Positions 16,808 through 25,286 of a stretch of 64,000 bases of DNA are shown one piece after another (positions within the stretch are counted from its first letter, which is position 1; every line of letters starts with the position of its first letter). The notes beneath the pieces are model-generated. The model saw nothing but the letters and a program-made list of their open reading frames with translations. It was not told where the DNA came from and searched no databases. Source of the stretch: Tissierella pigra (GTDB taxonomy: Bacteria; Bacillota; Clostridia; Tissierellales; Tissierellaceae); assembly GCF_009695605.1 (NCBI RefSeq), contig NZ_VUNQ01000015.1, positions 18,046-82,045 on the forward strand. Direction: 5' to 3'. The translations under genes were made by a program, and so were the position numbers.

Positions 16808-17806
16808 TTATTTCCTCCTACTCCACTTTATGGTCATTGAAGCCCAAGTAAGTCCTGCTCCAAATGCTACTAAAAGTATATTGTCACCATTCTTAATTTT
16901 TTTATTCTTAACTGCTTCGTCAAGGGCGACTGGAATAGAGGCTGAAGACATATTACCATATTTATTTAAATTTATACAAATCTTATCTTTTTCAAGTTTT
17001 AATTTCTTAGCTGCTGCGTCTATAATCCTCATATTAGCTTGATGAGGAACTAAAAAGTCTAAATCTGCTAAATTTAAATCTGCTTTTTCTAAAGCATTCA
17101 TTGATGTTTTTTCCATAACTCTAACGGCAAATTTAAATACTTCTTTTCCATCCATCTTTACATAGTGAAGTCTATCTTCTAGAGTTTCAATACTGGTTGG
17201 TAATCTAGATCCTCCTGCTGGTTGACTTAATACTTGCCCATTTGTACCATCTGAGCCTAGTTCACTGGAAAGAATTCCAAATCCTTCTTCACATTTTTCC
17301 AATACACAAGCTCCTGCACCATCTCCAAATAATACACAAGTATTTCTATCTTGCCAGTCCACTATTTTGGATAATGCTTCTGCTCCTATAACTAACACCT
17401 TTTCATATGTTCCTGATTTAATGAAACTCTCCCCTATGGATAAACCATATACAAATCCAGAACATCCTACATTTATATCAAATGCTGCTGCCTTCATTGC
17501 CCCTATATTTTTCTGAATTATACAGGCAGTTGATGGAAAAGCGTGGTCAGCTGTAACTGTTGCAACAATAATTAAATCTATATCTTCTGGTTGTAATTTT
17601 GCATCTTCTAAAGCTCTTTTAGCTGCTAATGTTCCTAAGTCAGAAGTCGCCGTATCATCATCTGCTATTCTTCTTTCTTCAATTCCTGTTCTTTCAACAA
17701 TCCACTCATTAGATGTATCTACAATTTTAGATAGAGCATCATTAGTAACAACTCTTTCAGGAACATAACTACCTACACCAGAGATACCTACATAAATACT
17801 TTTCAT
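16808..17806 (-). CDS. fabH: 3-oxoacyl-ACP synthase III
   Basis: 332 aa. Starts fatty-acid synthesis by condensing an acyl-CoA with malonyl-ACP. The triad is visible as Cys in NVGCSGFVYGL (about 113), His in VPHQANMRI and Asn in KYGNMSSAS. First gene of the minus-strand fab series. In an organism with branched 2-oxoacid oxidation next door, branched acyl-CoA primers are plausible substrates (inference). A small palindrome attaatattaat (17895-17906) lies in its promoter region, but I cannot assign a FapR or FabT box. Confidence 0.96.
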   Translation of the reverse strand: MKSIYVGISGVGSYVPERVVTNDALSKIVDTSNEWIVERTGIEERRIADDDTATSDLGTLAAKRALEDAKLQPEDIDLIIVATVTADHAFPSTACIIQKNIGAMKAAAFDINVGCSGFVYGLSIGESFIKSGTYEKVLVIGAEALSKIVDWQDRNTCVLFGDGAGACVLEKCEEGFGILSSELGSDGTNGQVLSQPAGGSRLPTSIETLEDRLHYVKMDGKEVFKFAVRVMEKTSMNALEKADLNLADLDFLVPHQANMRIIDAAAKKLKLEKDKICINLNKYGNMSSASIPVALDEAVKNKKIKNGDNILLVAFGAGLTWASMTIKWSRRK

Positions 17807-18006
17807 TTTCCACCTCCATATTTAATTGTGATTTGTCCTTCCTCTTCTTCATCTACCACCTCCTTAAAAATATTTGCAAATTAGTTTTCTTTAGATTAAT
17901 ATTAATACTATAATATAATTAGAACTTTAAGATTTAGTATATATGAATATAATAAAATAAGCAATCATTAATTTTTCACTATAAAAATCAAAAAAGGAGC
18001 GATTTT

Positions 18007-18438
18007 ATGGATAAATTGTTAAATATAGAAGAAATAAAAGAGATTATTCCTCATAGGTATCCTTTTCTCTTTATAGATAAAGTTTTAATAGAAGAAATTG
18101 GAGTTAAAGGATTGGGATATAAAAATGTAACTATAAATGAGCCATTTTTTCAAGGCCATTTTCCAAATATGCCTGTAATGCCTGGAGTAATAATTGTTGA
18201 ATCCATGGCTCAAGTTGGAGCTGTGATTCTCTTATCAGATGAAAGATATAAAGGAAAAACCCCTTATTTTGCTGGAATAAATAAAGTAAGATTTAAAAGA
18301 AAAGTAGTACCTGGAGACACCCTTAAAATGGAAGTGATTCTAACTAGAGTTAGGGGTTCTGTAGGAGTTGGTGAAGGTAAGGCCTACGTTGGAGATGAAC
18401 TTGCTTGCGAAGGAGAGTTTTTGTTTGCTATAGAGTAA
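18007..18438 (+). CDS. fabZ: 3-hydroxyacyl-ACP dehydratase
   Basis: 143 aa hot-dog-fold dehydratase acting on 3-hydroxyacyl-ACP. It has the conserved [12 protein letters not shown] with catalytic His (about residue 16) and [15 protein letters not shown] with catalytic Glu. aaaggagcg precedes the ATG. It is transcribed divergently from fabH, 200 bp away, and forms the rest of the elongation cycle with that cluster. Confidence 0.96.
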   Translation: MDKLLNIEEIKEIIPHRYPFLFIDKVLIEEIGVKGLGYKNVTINEPFFQGHFPNMPVMPGVIIVESMAQVGAVILLSDERYKGKTPYFAGINKVRFKRKVVPGDTLKMEVILTRVRGSVGVGEGKAYVGDELACEGEFLFAIE

Positions 18439-18453
18439 ATATCCATATTTAAA

Positions 18454-18482
18454 AAAGGATTAAGAAAATTTCTTAATCCTTT
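18454..18482. terminator. Bidirectional terminator between fabZ and the B12 gene
   Basis: Stem aaaggattaagaa / ttcttaatccttt with A and T runs on either side; serves the convergent genes at 18438 and 18522. Confidence 0.8.
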
Positions 18483-18521
18483 TATAGTTATTAAGATTTT
18501 TAAAGGTTTATCATACTCTTT

Positions 18522-20162
18522 TTATTGTTTGCTAATAGCTTCTTTTAAAATTATATCTATTCTTTCTTCTTCATTTATAATCTTTCCTTGCTTTTCATCA
18601 TAGGCATATAATGCTCCACTTACCATTCTGGTTTTAAGAGTACCTTTGGCTATTTTAGAGCCTTGTAAATGAGGTGCATCTAGTATTCCAACTCTTACTG
18701 CCTCAGTTAAAGTTGCTGGATCTATTAATGGATCTTCTACGCTTAAATTTAGAGATTCTATTGTATCTATTATTACCTTCGCTTCTTTTATCAGTGTGTT
18801 TTTTCTTTCAAGAACATTTTTGTCCTTAGTCATATCTACTGAGCCTAAGAATTCATTTTTTAGTATTCCCCTTACTATCATAGCTGACTCTATTATATCT
18901 TCAGCTTTTGCTGCATGATGAGCTTCACAAAATCCTACTACATGATATATATGAGGTTTAATTCCCATGGCTAAATATGCTGAGGCCGCCAACTGCCCCT
19001 TAGCTTGATAAAGATTAGTGGGAAAGCTTGCTAAACCTGCCCTTGCTTGACGATATACATTAAAATCATCATCTACTAAACTTTCTACTAATTCTATCTT
19101 TGCCAACATCTTACCTAAATCCATTTCTGGAGAAATAGATGCTGGTACATTAAACATATATTGAGCTATATAGTCTTTTACTCCCATTTTTTTTGCATTA
19201 TAGGCAGCAATATACGCTACTGCCACAGCTATGGAATCATGGGCATCTCTTAAACTCCAATGATGTGGATCATTTACTTCTACGGGAATATTTCTTTCCC
19301 CATGCCATTTCATTACTTCTTGATTTTCTTTTAAGGCATCTATTAATTTTCTTGGTCCTCTGCCATCTAGTTCACTATACCAAAATAATGGAACTGCACA
19401 CCAAGCATTGTCTATACTTTCTTTTAACAATTCGGCAAAAGGTATTATATTTTTTGTCCCACTATAGGAACGTAATAGTGGGAAATTTCCCCTTTGTGCT
19501 GCATTATGAAGCTCTTTAAAATCTTCCTTACTTCTTAAGGGTACTCCGCCTGCTCCATTTAGTCTTTCATCCATGTTTTCTTGGTCAAAGAAAAATTCTT
19601 GAGCATTTTGATCTGGTGCAATAGAAATTATATCTATTACTTTTGCTTCGGATACTTTTTCTATTGACTCTATGGTTTCTTCTATAGTTGGTAATCCTAA
19701 GTGATGTCTTAATATTGGATACGGATATTTAGATTTTATTCTATTTATTAGGTCTTTTGGATAAGATTCTTCTTTTGATAAATCTTGACCCTTTAGATAT
19801 GCTATGACTTCGTCAATATCTTCACTGCCATCAAATACTTTATGAAAAATTTCATACTCCTTAGCCACTAATGATGTAGGTTCTGTTCCACCAAATAACC
19901 AAATTATATCTTTAATATTATTTTCAATTATCTTTTCTTTTAGTTCTTCTAGAATTTGATAAAGTGGCTCTGGAGTTAATCTATAGGATAAAGCTACTAT
20001 ATCAGGCTTTTTTTCATTGATTAAATTTATTATTTCATCTACTGATTTACCTATTCCTATAAAATCAGTATAATACTTCTCTTGATCTGCTAAATTTAAG
20101 TAATTCATTATTCCTGCCACATGTACACAGTTACCTAAAGTTCCCGCTATAATCTTTTTCAC
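18522..20162 (-). CDS. B12-binding, glutamate-mutase-E-like protein
   Basis: 546 aa. Residues 1-135 resemble a cobalamin-binding Rossmann domain: CVHVAG (residues 12-17) matches the DxHxxG site with the cobalt-ligand His14 but Cys instead of Asp, followed by an S-x-x-L segment (ALSYRL) and FGGTEP for the nucleotide loop. The remaining ~400 residues (GAGGVPLRS, LRSYSGT, LDGRGP) look like the TIM-barrel catalytic subunit of methylaspartate mutase, so both halves of a B12 mutase appear fused. Its ATG overlaps the stop of the upstream dehydrogenase gene. Substrate unknown. Confidence 0.75.
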   Translation of the reverse strand: MKKIIAGTLGNCVHVAGIMNYLNLADQEKYYTDFIGIGKSVDEIINLINEKKPDIVALSYRLTPEPLYQILEELKEKIIENNIKDIIWLFGGTEPTSLVAKEYEIFHKVFDGSEDIDEVIAYLKGQDLSKEESYPKDLINRIKSKYPYPILRHHLGLPTIEETIESIEKVSEAKVIDIISIAPDQNAQEFFFDQENMDERLNGAGGVPLRSKEDFKELHNAAQRGNFPLLRSYSGTKNIIPFAELLKESIDNAWCAVPLFWYSELDGRGPRKLIDALKENQEVMKWHGERNIPVEVNDPHHWSLRDAHDSIAVAVAYIAAYNAKKMGVKDYIAQYMFNVPASISPEMDLGKMLAKIELVESLVDDDFNVYRQARAGLASFPTNLYQAKGQLAASAYLAMGIKPHIYHVVGFCEAHHAAKAEDIIESAMIVRGILKNEFLGSVDMTKDKNVLERKNTLIKEAKVIIDTIESLNLSVEDPLIDPATLTEAVRVGILDAPHLQGSKIAKGTLKTRMVSGALYAYDEKQGKIINEEERIDIILKEAISKQ

Positions 20163-21286
20163 TAAGCAACACCTTCCTCACCTTTTTTATCTTTTTTGTC
20201 TATTCCTCCTATTTGTGCAATTTTATGCATATCATATACTGATAGTCCTTTTAATCCTAATTTCTCTATAGTTCGACCTTCTACATAAAAATTCCTTCCT
20301 GTTATTAATTCTGCAATATTTATAATGGAATTAATAGCTGGAGTTTGGATCCCTAATTCTATAGCTATAGATGCCATAGGTATCAAACTATAAGGTACAT
20401 CTTCATAGATATATCTAATATTTAACCCCTTTGGTGCCTGAAGTCCTTTGTATGCAGAATTATTTTGAATTGTTTCATAAAGATTTTTTCCTTTTGCTCC
20501 GTAGGATTCGCATAACCATTCCTTAGCAGATAAAGTATTTATTTGAAGAATTTTTCCTATTTCCATTCTCTCATGATCCATTTTTTCTAAAAAATCTCCT
20601 ATGGATGGAGTTATGCCTTCTATATAATATTCAAAAGCTGCCCCTCTTTCAATATGCCCACTATTTAATAATGTTGGTGCTGGATGAAATATTGCTCCAT
20701 AGTTATTTATACTTGTTTCAAGAACATCCTTAGCAGGAATAAATTGTGGATAAGCAAATTTAAGTAAGTTGATTACATGATTTGTTTTAGATGAAGGTAT
20801 AGCTCCTATGGTTACTTCATTTTTCACCTGAAATATATGGGCACTATTTTGTGAAGTGGCTCTACAAGCGTATATAAAAGTTTGAGCTTCTGCAACTACT
20901 ATCTTTTTATTGCAGTTGTATTGTCTTAATGCTTCATATACCTCCAATGCCCCACCTGTACGACCTGGATTTAAAACTATTATTTGCCCATCCTTTAAAT
21001 ATGGTGTCATTTCTATAGCCATCTGATAATGCCCCATTGCAGGTACTGTAACCATAATTATATCTGCCCCATCTATAGCTTCTTCCATTATGTTAGTTAC
21101 CTTGTTTAATTTGCCTTTTCCCGTTACTTCTCCAGTTAGAGATATTGTTGGATTATTTATTAAAGATAGTATATTTTCTAATGTCCTATTGTATAAATTT
21201 ACCTCATATCCTATCATGGCTAAATAACCTGCCATTGCAATTCCACCATTTCCTGCACCTATAATACTAAATTTTAATCCTAGCAT
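20162..21286 (-). CDS. Octopine/nopaline dehydrogenase family protein
   Basis: 374 aa. The N-terminal NAD(P)-binding domain starts IIGAGNGGIAMA and resembles glycerol-3-phosphate/ketopantoate dehydrogenase folds (VTVPAMGHYQMA). The C-terminal helical domain has FHPAPTLLNSGHIE, carrying the His typical of opine dehydrogenases. Such enzymes reductively join an amino acid and a 2-oxoacid, or run the reverse; the substrate cannot be read. It is the first gene behind a c-di-AMP riboswitch and is translationally coupled to the B12 protein. Confidence 0.82.
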   Translation of the reverse strand: MLGLKFSIIGAGNGGIAMAGYLAMIGYEVNLYNRTLENILSLINNPTISLTGEVTGKGKLNKVTNIMEEAIDGADIIMVTVPAMGHYQMAIEMTPYLKDGQIIVLNPGRTGGALEVYEALRQYNCNKKIVVAEAQTFIYACRATSQNSAHIFQVKNEVTIGAIPSSKTNHVINLLKFAYPQFIPAKDVLETSINNYGAIFHPAPTLLNSGHIERGAAFEYYIEGITPSIGDFLEKMDHERMEIGKILQINTLSAKEWLCESYGAKGKNLYETIQNNSAYKGLQAPKGLNIRYIYEDVPYSLIPMASIAIELGIQTPAINSIINIAELITGRNFYVEGRTIEKLGLKGLSVYDMHKIAQIGGIDKKDKKGEEGVA

Positions 21287-21347
21287 TTAATCATCCCCCT
21301 TAAATTTTTTGTCTCATTTTATGTTAACTGGATTTGAGGGACAAAAA

Positions 21348-21508
21348 AAACTATGGGCTTCCATAGTTTTGAAATCAACAGATTTCATGCCCCCTTTATT
21401 TGCTTACGAGGTTAGCTGTCGGGTTCGGGCTAAAGGGTTATGCCCGTCCTATAATGGATTCACCCCAAAAAAATTGGTTCCCCCGCTTCAAAAAGCGAAT
21501 TAAGCATT
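21348..21508 (-). promoter_or_regulatory. c-di-AMP riboswitch (ydaO/yuaA type) with terminator
   Basis: Read on the minus strand, 21508-21400 shows the ydaO hallmarks in order: TGCTTAATTCG, AAGCGGGGGAACCA, GGGGTGAATCC, a variable stem with GGGCAT, CCCGAACCCGACAGCTAACC and TCGTAAGCA, whose end pairs with the opening TGCTTA (P1). Downstream is an intrinsic terminator, stem aaactatgg / ccatagttt (21348-21369), followed by a T run. This class binds cyclic di-AMP and usually switches genes off through such a terminator. It controls the opine-dehydrogenase-like and B12 genes. Confidence 0.92.
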
Positions 21509-21529
21509 ATTCGTTTCGAGACTAGAATT

Positions 21530-21558
21530 ATTATACCATATTAACCATTTTTTTGCAA
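21530..21558 (-). promoter_or_regulatory. Promoter for the riboswitch transcript
   Basis: -35 TTGCAA (21558-21553), 17-bp spacer and -10 TATAAT (21535-21530) on the minus strand, starting RNA about 20 bases before the aptamer. Confidence 0.75.
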
Positions 21559-21719
21559 AAACCCTTTTTTGACAAAATTTGATAATTTAATTTTCTATAA
21601 TTTTTTAATGTTTATTTTTCTGCTGTTTACTATCACCTAATTGGACGATCTGAATATATTATAGTATGTACAGACAATACAAGCTATTAATGGCTCATTA
21701 TATAGGGAGGAAATAAAAT

Positions 21720-22607
21720 ATGTATAGATCAGTAGAAGGTACAAACATTAGTAATGTACGAGTATTTGATAATACCCATGGAAAAACAAAATGTAACTAT
21801 AATCCTTCAATTTCGGAGTGTAGTAGTAATTCAAAATATCCCCACTCTTGCGTAGAAGTTAAAACTAATATGTTAGATAGTTGTACTAATACACCAATTA
21901 CTCCAGTAGGTATAACTACAGGTGTCATAGCTAAAATTCCAGTAGTATTAGCTGAATTAACTGTACAATTCCATCTTAGTTCACTAATTAAATTACCAGA
22001 ATTAGCTCTTGATGTTAAAAATATAAAGAAAAAAGTAAAAATCACTCAATGTCTTTTACTTCAACCCACTAATATATTGTTTATTAAAGGGTTTATCCGT
22101 AAAAACATTGACTATACTACAGGCAATTGTGCAAATATGGAAGGTATATGTGGAGAACTACATCATTGTATAATAGATGTTCCTTTTGAATGTTCAACAC
22201 CACTTACTTTCTATACTCCGCCAGAAGAACTTGCTGTAAATTCCAGTACTGAATTTGAATACTTTAAGGTTAGTAATTTACCAGATAAACATTTTGCTGA
22301 AAAAGATAAACTACTATCTGGAGATTTATCGGAGTTTAATCAGATTATAATTGAAAATTTCAATGAACTTCCATTCTGCGAATTAATTAATGCAAGAATT
22401 TTTGAATTTGATGAATTCATTGGTCGTCATCGCCCTTGTGGTGCTGAGTTCCCAATTGAGGAAAAATTCTTTAACAGAATAGAAGAAAAAATGGTTATAG
22501 AATTTACAGTTAAAGTTTTACAAAATAGGCAAGTTCAAATTCCCGCAGTAACTGATACTTCTGGAGGATGCCATCCTAAATTCCCATGTTCAGCAAACAA
22601 AGATTAA
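21720..22607 (+). CDS. SPOCS (DUF3794)-domain protein, probable spore coat/exosporium
   Basis: 295 aa. The middle region (about 55-175) has the hallmarks of the SPOCS/DUF3794 domain: KIPVVLAE, VKNIKKKVKITQC, FIKGFIRKNIDY, ICG and VDVPFEC-like VPFECSTP. The protein is Cys-rich (about 14 Cys), including a CHPKFPC tail, typical of cross-linked spore surface proteins of clostridia. gggaggaaat precedes the ATG. It is the only plus-strand gene in this stretch. Spore localisation is inferred from family and composition. Confidence 0.75.
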   Translation: MYRSVEGTNISNVRVFDNTHGKTKCNYNPSISECSSNSKYPHSCVEVKTNMLDSCTNTPITPVGITTGVIAKIPVVLAELTVQFHLSSLIKLPELALDVKNIKKKVKITQCLLLQPTNILFIKGFIRKNIDYTTGNCANMEGICGELHHCIIDVPFECSTPLTFYTPPEELAVNSSTEFEYFKVSNLPDKHFAEKDKLLSGDLSEFNQIIIENFNELPFCELINARIFEFDEFIGRHRPCGAEFPIEEKFFNRIEEKMVIEFTVKVLQNRQVQIPAVTDTSGGCHPKFPCSANKD

Positions 22608-22618
22608 ATCTATGCTAT

Positions 22619-22652
22619 AAAATAAGACCAGTGTTATAACTGGTCTTATTTT
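22619..22652. terminator. Bidirectional terminator
   Basis: Stem aaaataagaccagt / actggtcttatttt between the convergent genes ending at 22607 and 22662. Confidence 0.85.
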
Positions 22653-22661
22653 CATAGTAAT

Positions 22662-23213
22662 TTATTTTCTTTGCTCTTTTACTAATTCTGCTCCTCTTTC
22701 CAATGCTTCTTTATTTATTGGAAGTAAATTAACTCTATTTTCTCCAAATACTGCTGTAAATGCTTTATTTAATATAGTATCTACCTCAACTGCCTTTGTA
22801 GCTTCTAAAAATGCTCCTAACATTACCATATTGGCTACTCTTGGGTTACCAATTTCATTAGCTATTTCATTAGCTGGAATATAATATACTTCTATATCTT
22901 CCCTAGTAGTTTTTCTATCTATTAATGATGAGTTAATAAACAGTCTTCCTTCTGGTACTACTGAATCTTCAAATTTATCTAAGGATGGTCTATTCATTAC
23001 TATTGCTGAAGTTGAATCTATAACAACTGGAGAACCTACTGCATCTGATGATATAATAACGTTACAGTTTGCAGTTCCTCCTCTCATCTCTGGACCATAA
23101 GAAGGTAACCAAGATACTTTTTTATCCTCTGTCATGCCTGAATATGTTAAAAGTTGACCTAATGCCATTACACCTTGTCCACCAAATCCTGCAATTACTA
23201 TTCTTTCTTCCAT
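22662..23213 (-). CDS. 2-oxoacid:ferredoxin oxidoreductase, gamma subunit
   Basis: 183 aa from the ATG at 23213, which is preceded by AGGAGGTTG; an ATG 12 codons upstream lies within the previous gene. The N-terminus IVIAGFGGQGVMALGQLL is the signature of the gamma domain of pyruvate/2-oxoacid ferredoxin oxidoreductases, with PSYGPEMRGGTANC following. Last gene of the four-subunit complex (delta, alpha, beta, gamma) ending the long operon. Substrate is inferred from the neighbouring ptb and buk genes to be branched-chain 2-oxoacids. Confidence 0.93.
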   Translation of the reverse strand: MEERIVIAGFGGQGVMALGQLLTYSGMTEDKKVSWLPSYGPEMRGGTANCNVIISSDAVGSPVVIDSTSAIVMNRPSLDKFEDSVVPEGRLFINSSLIDRKTTREDIEVYYIPANEIANEIGNPRVANMVMLGAFLEATKAVEVDTILNKAFTAVFGENRVNLLPINKEALERGAELVKEQRK

Positions 23214-23214
23214 T

Positions 23215-23961
23215 TTATTCAACCTCCTCTGGACGTCTATAGTTTCCAAGAGGATAATAAGGCATCATATTTTCCTCTAGCCATTTCATAGCCTCTGGAG
23301 CTGTTAATCCCCAGTTAGTTGGACATGTGGATAATACTTCTACAATTCCAAATCCTTTTCCTTCAAGTTGTATCTGGAAGCATTCTTTTATAGCTTTTTT
23401 AGCTTTTCTTATATTTGCTGGGTTATTTACTGCAACTCTTTCTACAAATGCTGCTCCATGAATTGTAGCTAACATCTCGCTTACTTTTATTGGTCTACCA
23501 CTATGTTCTTCAGTTCTTCCTAAAGGTGCAGTTGTAGCTTTTTGTCCTATAAGTGTTGTAGGTGCCATTTGTCCACCTGTCATACCATAAATAGCATTAT
23601 TTATAAATATTGTTGAAATTTTTTCTCCTCTATGAGCAGCATGAACTATTTCTGCTGTACCGATGGAAGCTAAATCTCCATCACCTTGATAAGTAAATAC
23701 AAAATTATCTGGATGAACTCTTTTTATTCCTGTAGCTACTGCTGGTGCTCTACCATGTGCAGCTTGCTGCATATCACAATTGAAATAATTATATGCAAAT
23801 ACTGAACATCCTACTGGGGCAACTCCTATGGCTTTATCTAATACCCCTAATTCTACTAATACTTCTCCTACTAATCTATGAACAATTCCATGAGTACATC
23901 CTGGACAATAGTGAGTTTGTACATCTGTTAATCCTTTGGTTTTTTCAAAAACTATAGTCAT
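23215..23961 (-). CDS. 2-oxoacid:ferredoxin oxidoreductase, beta (TPP) subunit
   Basis: 248 aa thiamine-diphosphate subunit. It has the proximal CPGCTHG, the TPP/Mg motif GDGDLASIGTAE ending in NNAIYGMTGGQ, and CPTNWGL near the end. It decarboxylates the 2-oxoacid and passes electrons to the ferredoxin subunit. Its ATG overlaps the stop of the alpha gene (23961), and the gamma gene starts one base after it. Confidence 0.93.
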   Translation of the reverse strand: MTIVFEKTKGLTDVQTHYCPGCTHGIVHRLVGEVLVELGVLDKAIGVAPVGCSVFAYNYFNCDMQQAAHGRAPAVATGIKRVHPDNFVFTYQGDGDLASIGTAEIVHAAHRGEKISTIFINNAIYGMTGGQMAPTTLIGQKATTAPLGRTEEHSGRPIKVSEMLATIHGAAFVERVAVNNPANIRKAKKAIKECFQIQLEGKGFGIVEVLSTCPTNWGLTAPEAMKWLEENMMPYYPLGNYRRPEEVE

Positions 23962-25022
23962 TATTTATCACCTCCATAGATTTTCTTTACATGTTCAATT
24001 ATTGCGTCTGGTGTAGGTACCATTCCTCCTGATCTTCCATAGAAAGATACAGGAAATTTACCTTCAACAGCTATTTTAACATCATCTATCATCTGTCCAT
24101 TATTCATTTCAACTGTTAGTATACCTTTACAGTTTGGATTTATTTTCTTAAATTCATCAAATGGATATGGCCATAATGTAATAGGTCTAATTAGTCCTAC
24201 TTTATATCCTTCTTTTTCTAATTTTGCTATGGCTGTTTTTGCTATTCTTGATGTAGTTCCATAAGCTGCTATAACCACATCTGCATCTTCTATATTATAT
24301 GATTCTACTCTACACTCGGTTTCCTGCATTTTTTTATATTTAGCTTGAAGTCTAATATTGTGAGCTTCTAAATCTTCTGCTGCTATATATAAAGAGTTTA
24401 TTATATTTGGTTTTCTCTTATCTCCAGTACCTACTGTAGCCCAATCTTTTTCTGGTAAATCTCTTTTTGTTGGAGTTTTAAATTCAACTGGCTCCATCAT
24501 CTGTCCAATCATACCATCTCCAAGAACCATAACTGGATTTCTGTATTGGTCTGCTAGATCAAATCCTTCTATAATTAAATCAACTAATTCCTGAACATTT
24601 GCTGGAGCAAATACTACCATTCTATAGTCTCCATTTCCTCCGCCTCTAGTTGCTTGGAAATAGTCAGTTTGTGAAGGCTGAATACTTCCTAAACCTGGAC
24701 CACCTCTCATTATATTAACTAAAAGACAAGGTAATTCTGCACCAGCAATATATGAAATACCTTCTTGTTTTAATGCCATTCCAGGACTTGATGACGATGT
24801 CATTACTCTAGCACCTGCTCCTGCAGCACCATAAACCATATTTATTGCAGCTACTTCTGATTCTGCTTGTAAGAATACTCCTCCTACCTTTGGTAACTCC
24901 CTTGACATATATTCTGGTAGTTCTGATTGAGGAGTTATAGGGTAGCCAAAGAAGTACTTACATCCTGCTTGAATTGCTGCTGCACCTATAGCCTCATTAC
25001 CTTTCATAAGAACTTTAGTCAT
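23961..25022 (-). CDS. vorB: 2-oxoacid:ferredoxin oxidoreductase, alpha subunit (VorB-like)
   Basis: 353 aa. It has GNEAIGAAAIQAG, YPITPQSELPEY, the ESEVAAINMVYGAAGAGAR stretch and TSSSSPGMALKQEG, all standard for alpha subunits of 3-methyl-2-oxobutanoate (valine-derived) or related ferredoxin oxidoreductases. It produces acyl-CoA from 2-oxoacid plus CoA. The VorB name is preferred over 2-oxoglutarate (KorA) because ptb and two butyrate kinases are in the same operon; 2-oxoglutarate specificity is not excluded. Confidence 0.88.
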   Translation of the reverse strand: MTKVLMKGNEAIGAAAIQAGCKYFFGYPITPQSELPEYMSRELPKVGGVFLQAESEVAAINMVYGAAGAGARVMTSSSSPGMALKQEGISYIAGAELPCLLVNIMRGGPGLGSIQPSQTDYFQATRGGGNGDYRMVVFAPANVQELVDLIIEGFDLADQYRNPVMVLGDGMIGQMMEPVEFKTPTKRDLPEKDWATVGTGDKRKPNIINSLYIAAEDLEAHNIRLQAKYKKMQETECRVESYNIEDADVVIAAYGTTSRIAKTAIAKLEKEGYKVGLIRPITLWPYPFDEFKKINPNCKGILTVEMNNGQMIDDVKIAVEGKFPVSFYGRSGGMVPTPDAIIEHVKKIYGGDK

Positions 25023-25051
25023 ATTTTAAAACCTCCTTTTTTAAAGTATAG

Positions 25052-25267
25052 TTAGAATCTTTCTACTGTAATAACTACATCTGGACAAATAGTTGCACAG
25101 TTTGCACAACCGATACATTTTTCTGGGTCTGTTACTGATGCTGGGTGGTATCCTTTTGCATTTATTTTTGTTTTATCTAATGCAAGTATTTTTACAGGAC
25201 AAACAGTTGTACAAAGTCCACATCCCTTACAGATGTCTTCATTAAATGTTACTTTACCTTTAGCCAT
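25052..25267 (-). CDS. 2-oxoacid:ferredoxin oxidoreductase, delta (2x[4Fe-4S]) subunit
   Basis: 71 aa from the ATG at 25267, preceded by GGAGGG; an earlier ATG (25303) adds 12 residues and lies inside the upstream gene. Two 4Fe-4S motifs are present: CKGCGLCTTVCPVK and CIGCANCATICP. It relays electrons from the TPP site to soluble ferredoxin. First gene of the four-subunit set, 19 bp after the ATPase gene. Confidence 0.94.
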   Translation of the reverse strand: MAKGKVTFNEDICKGCGLCTTVCPVKILALDKTKINAKGYHPASVTDPEKCIGCANCATICPDVVITVERF

Positions 25268-25286
25268 TTTTAACCCTCCTTTTATT

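Noticed and set aside
17807..18006. FapR or FabT operator between fabH and fabZ
   Set aside because: The only palindrome seen (attaatattaat) does not match either known site and could arise by chance in AT-rich DNA.
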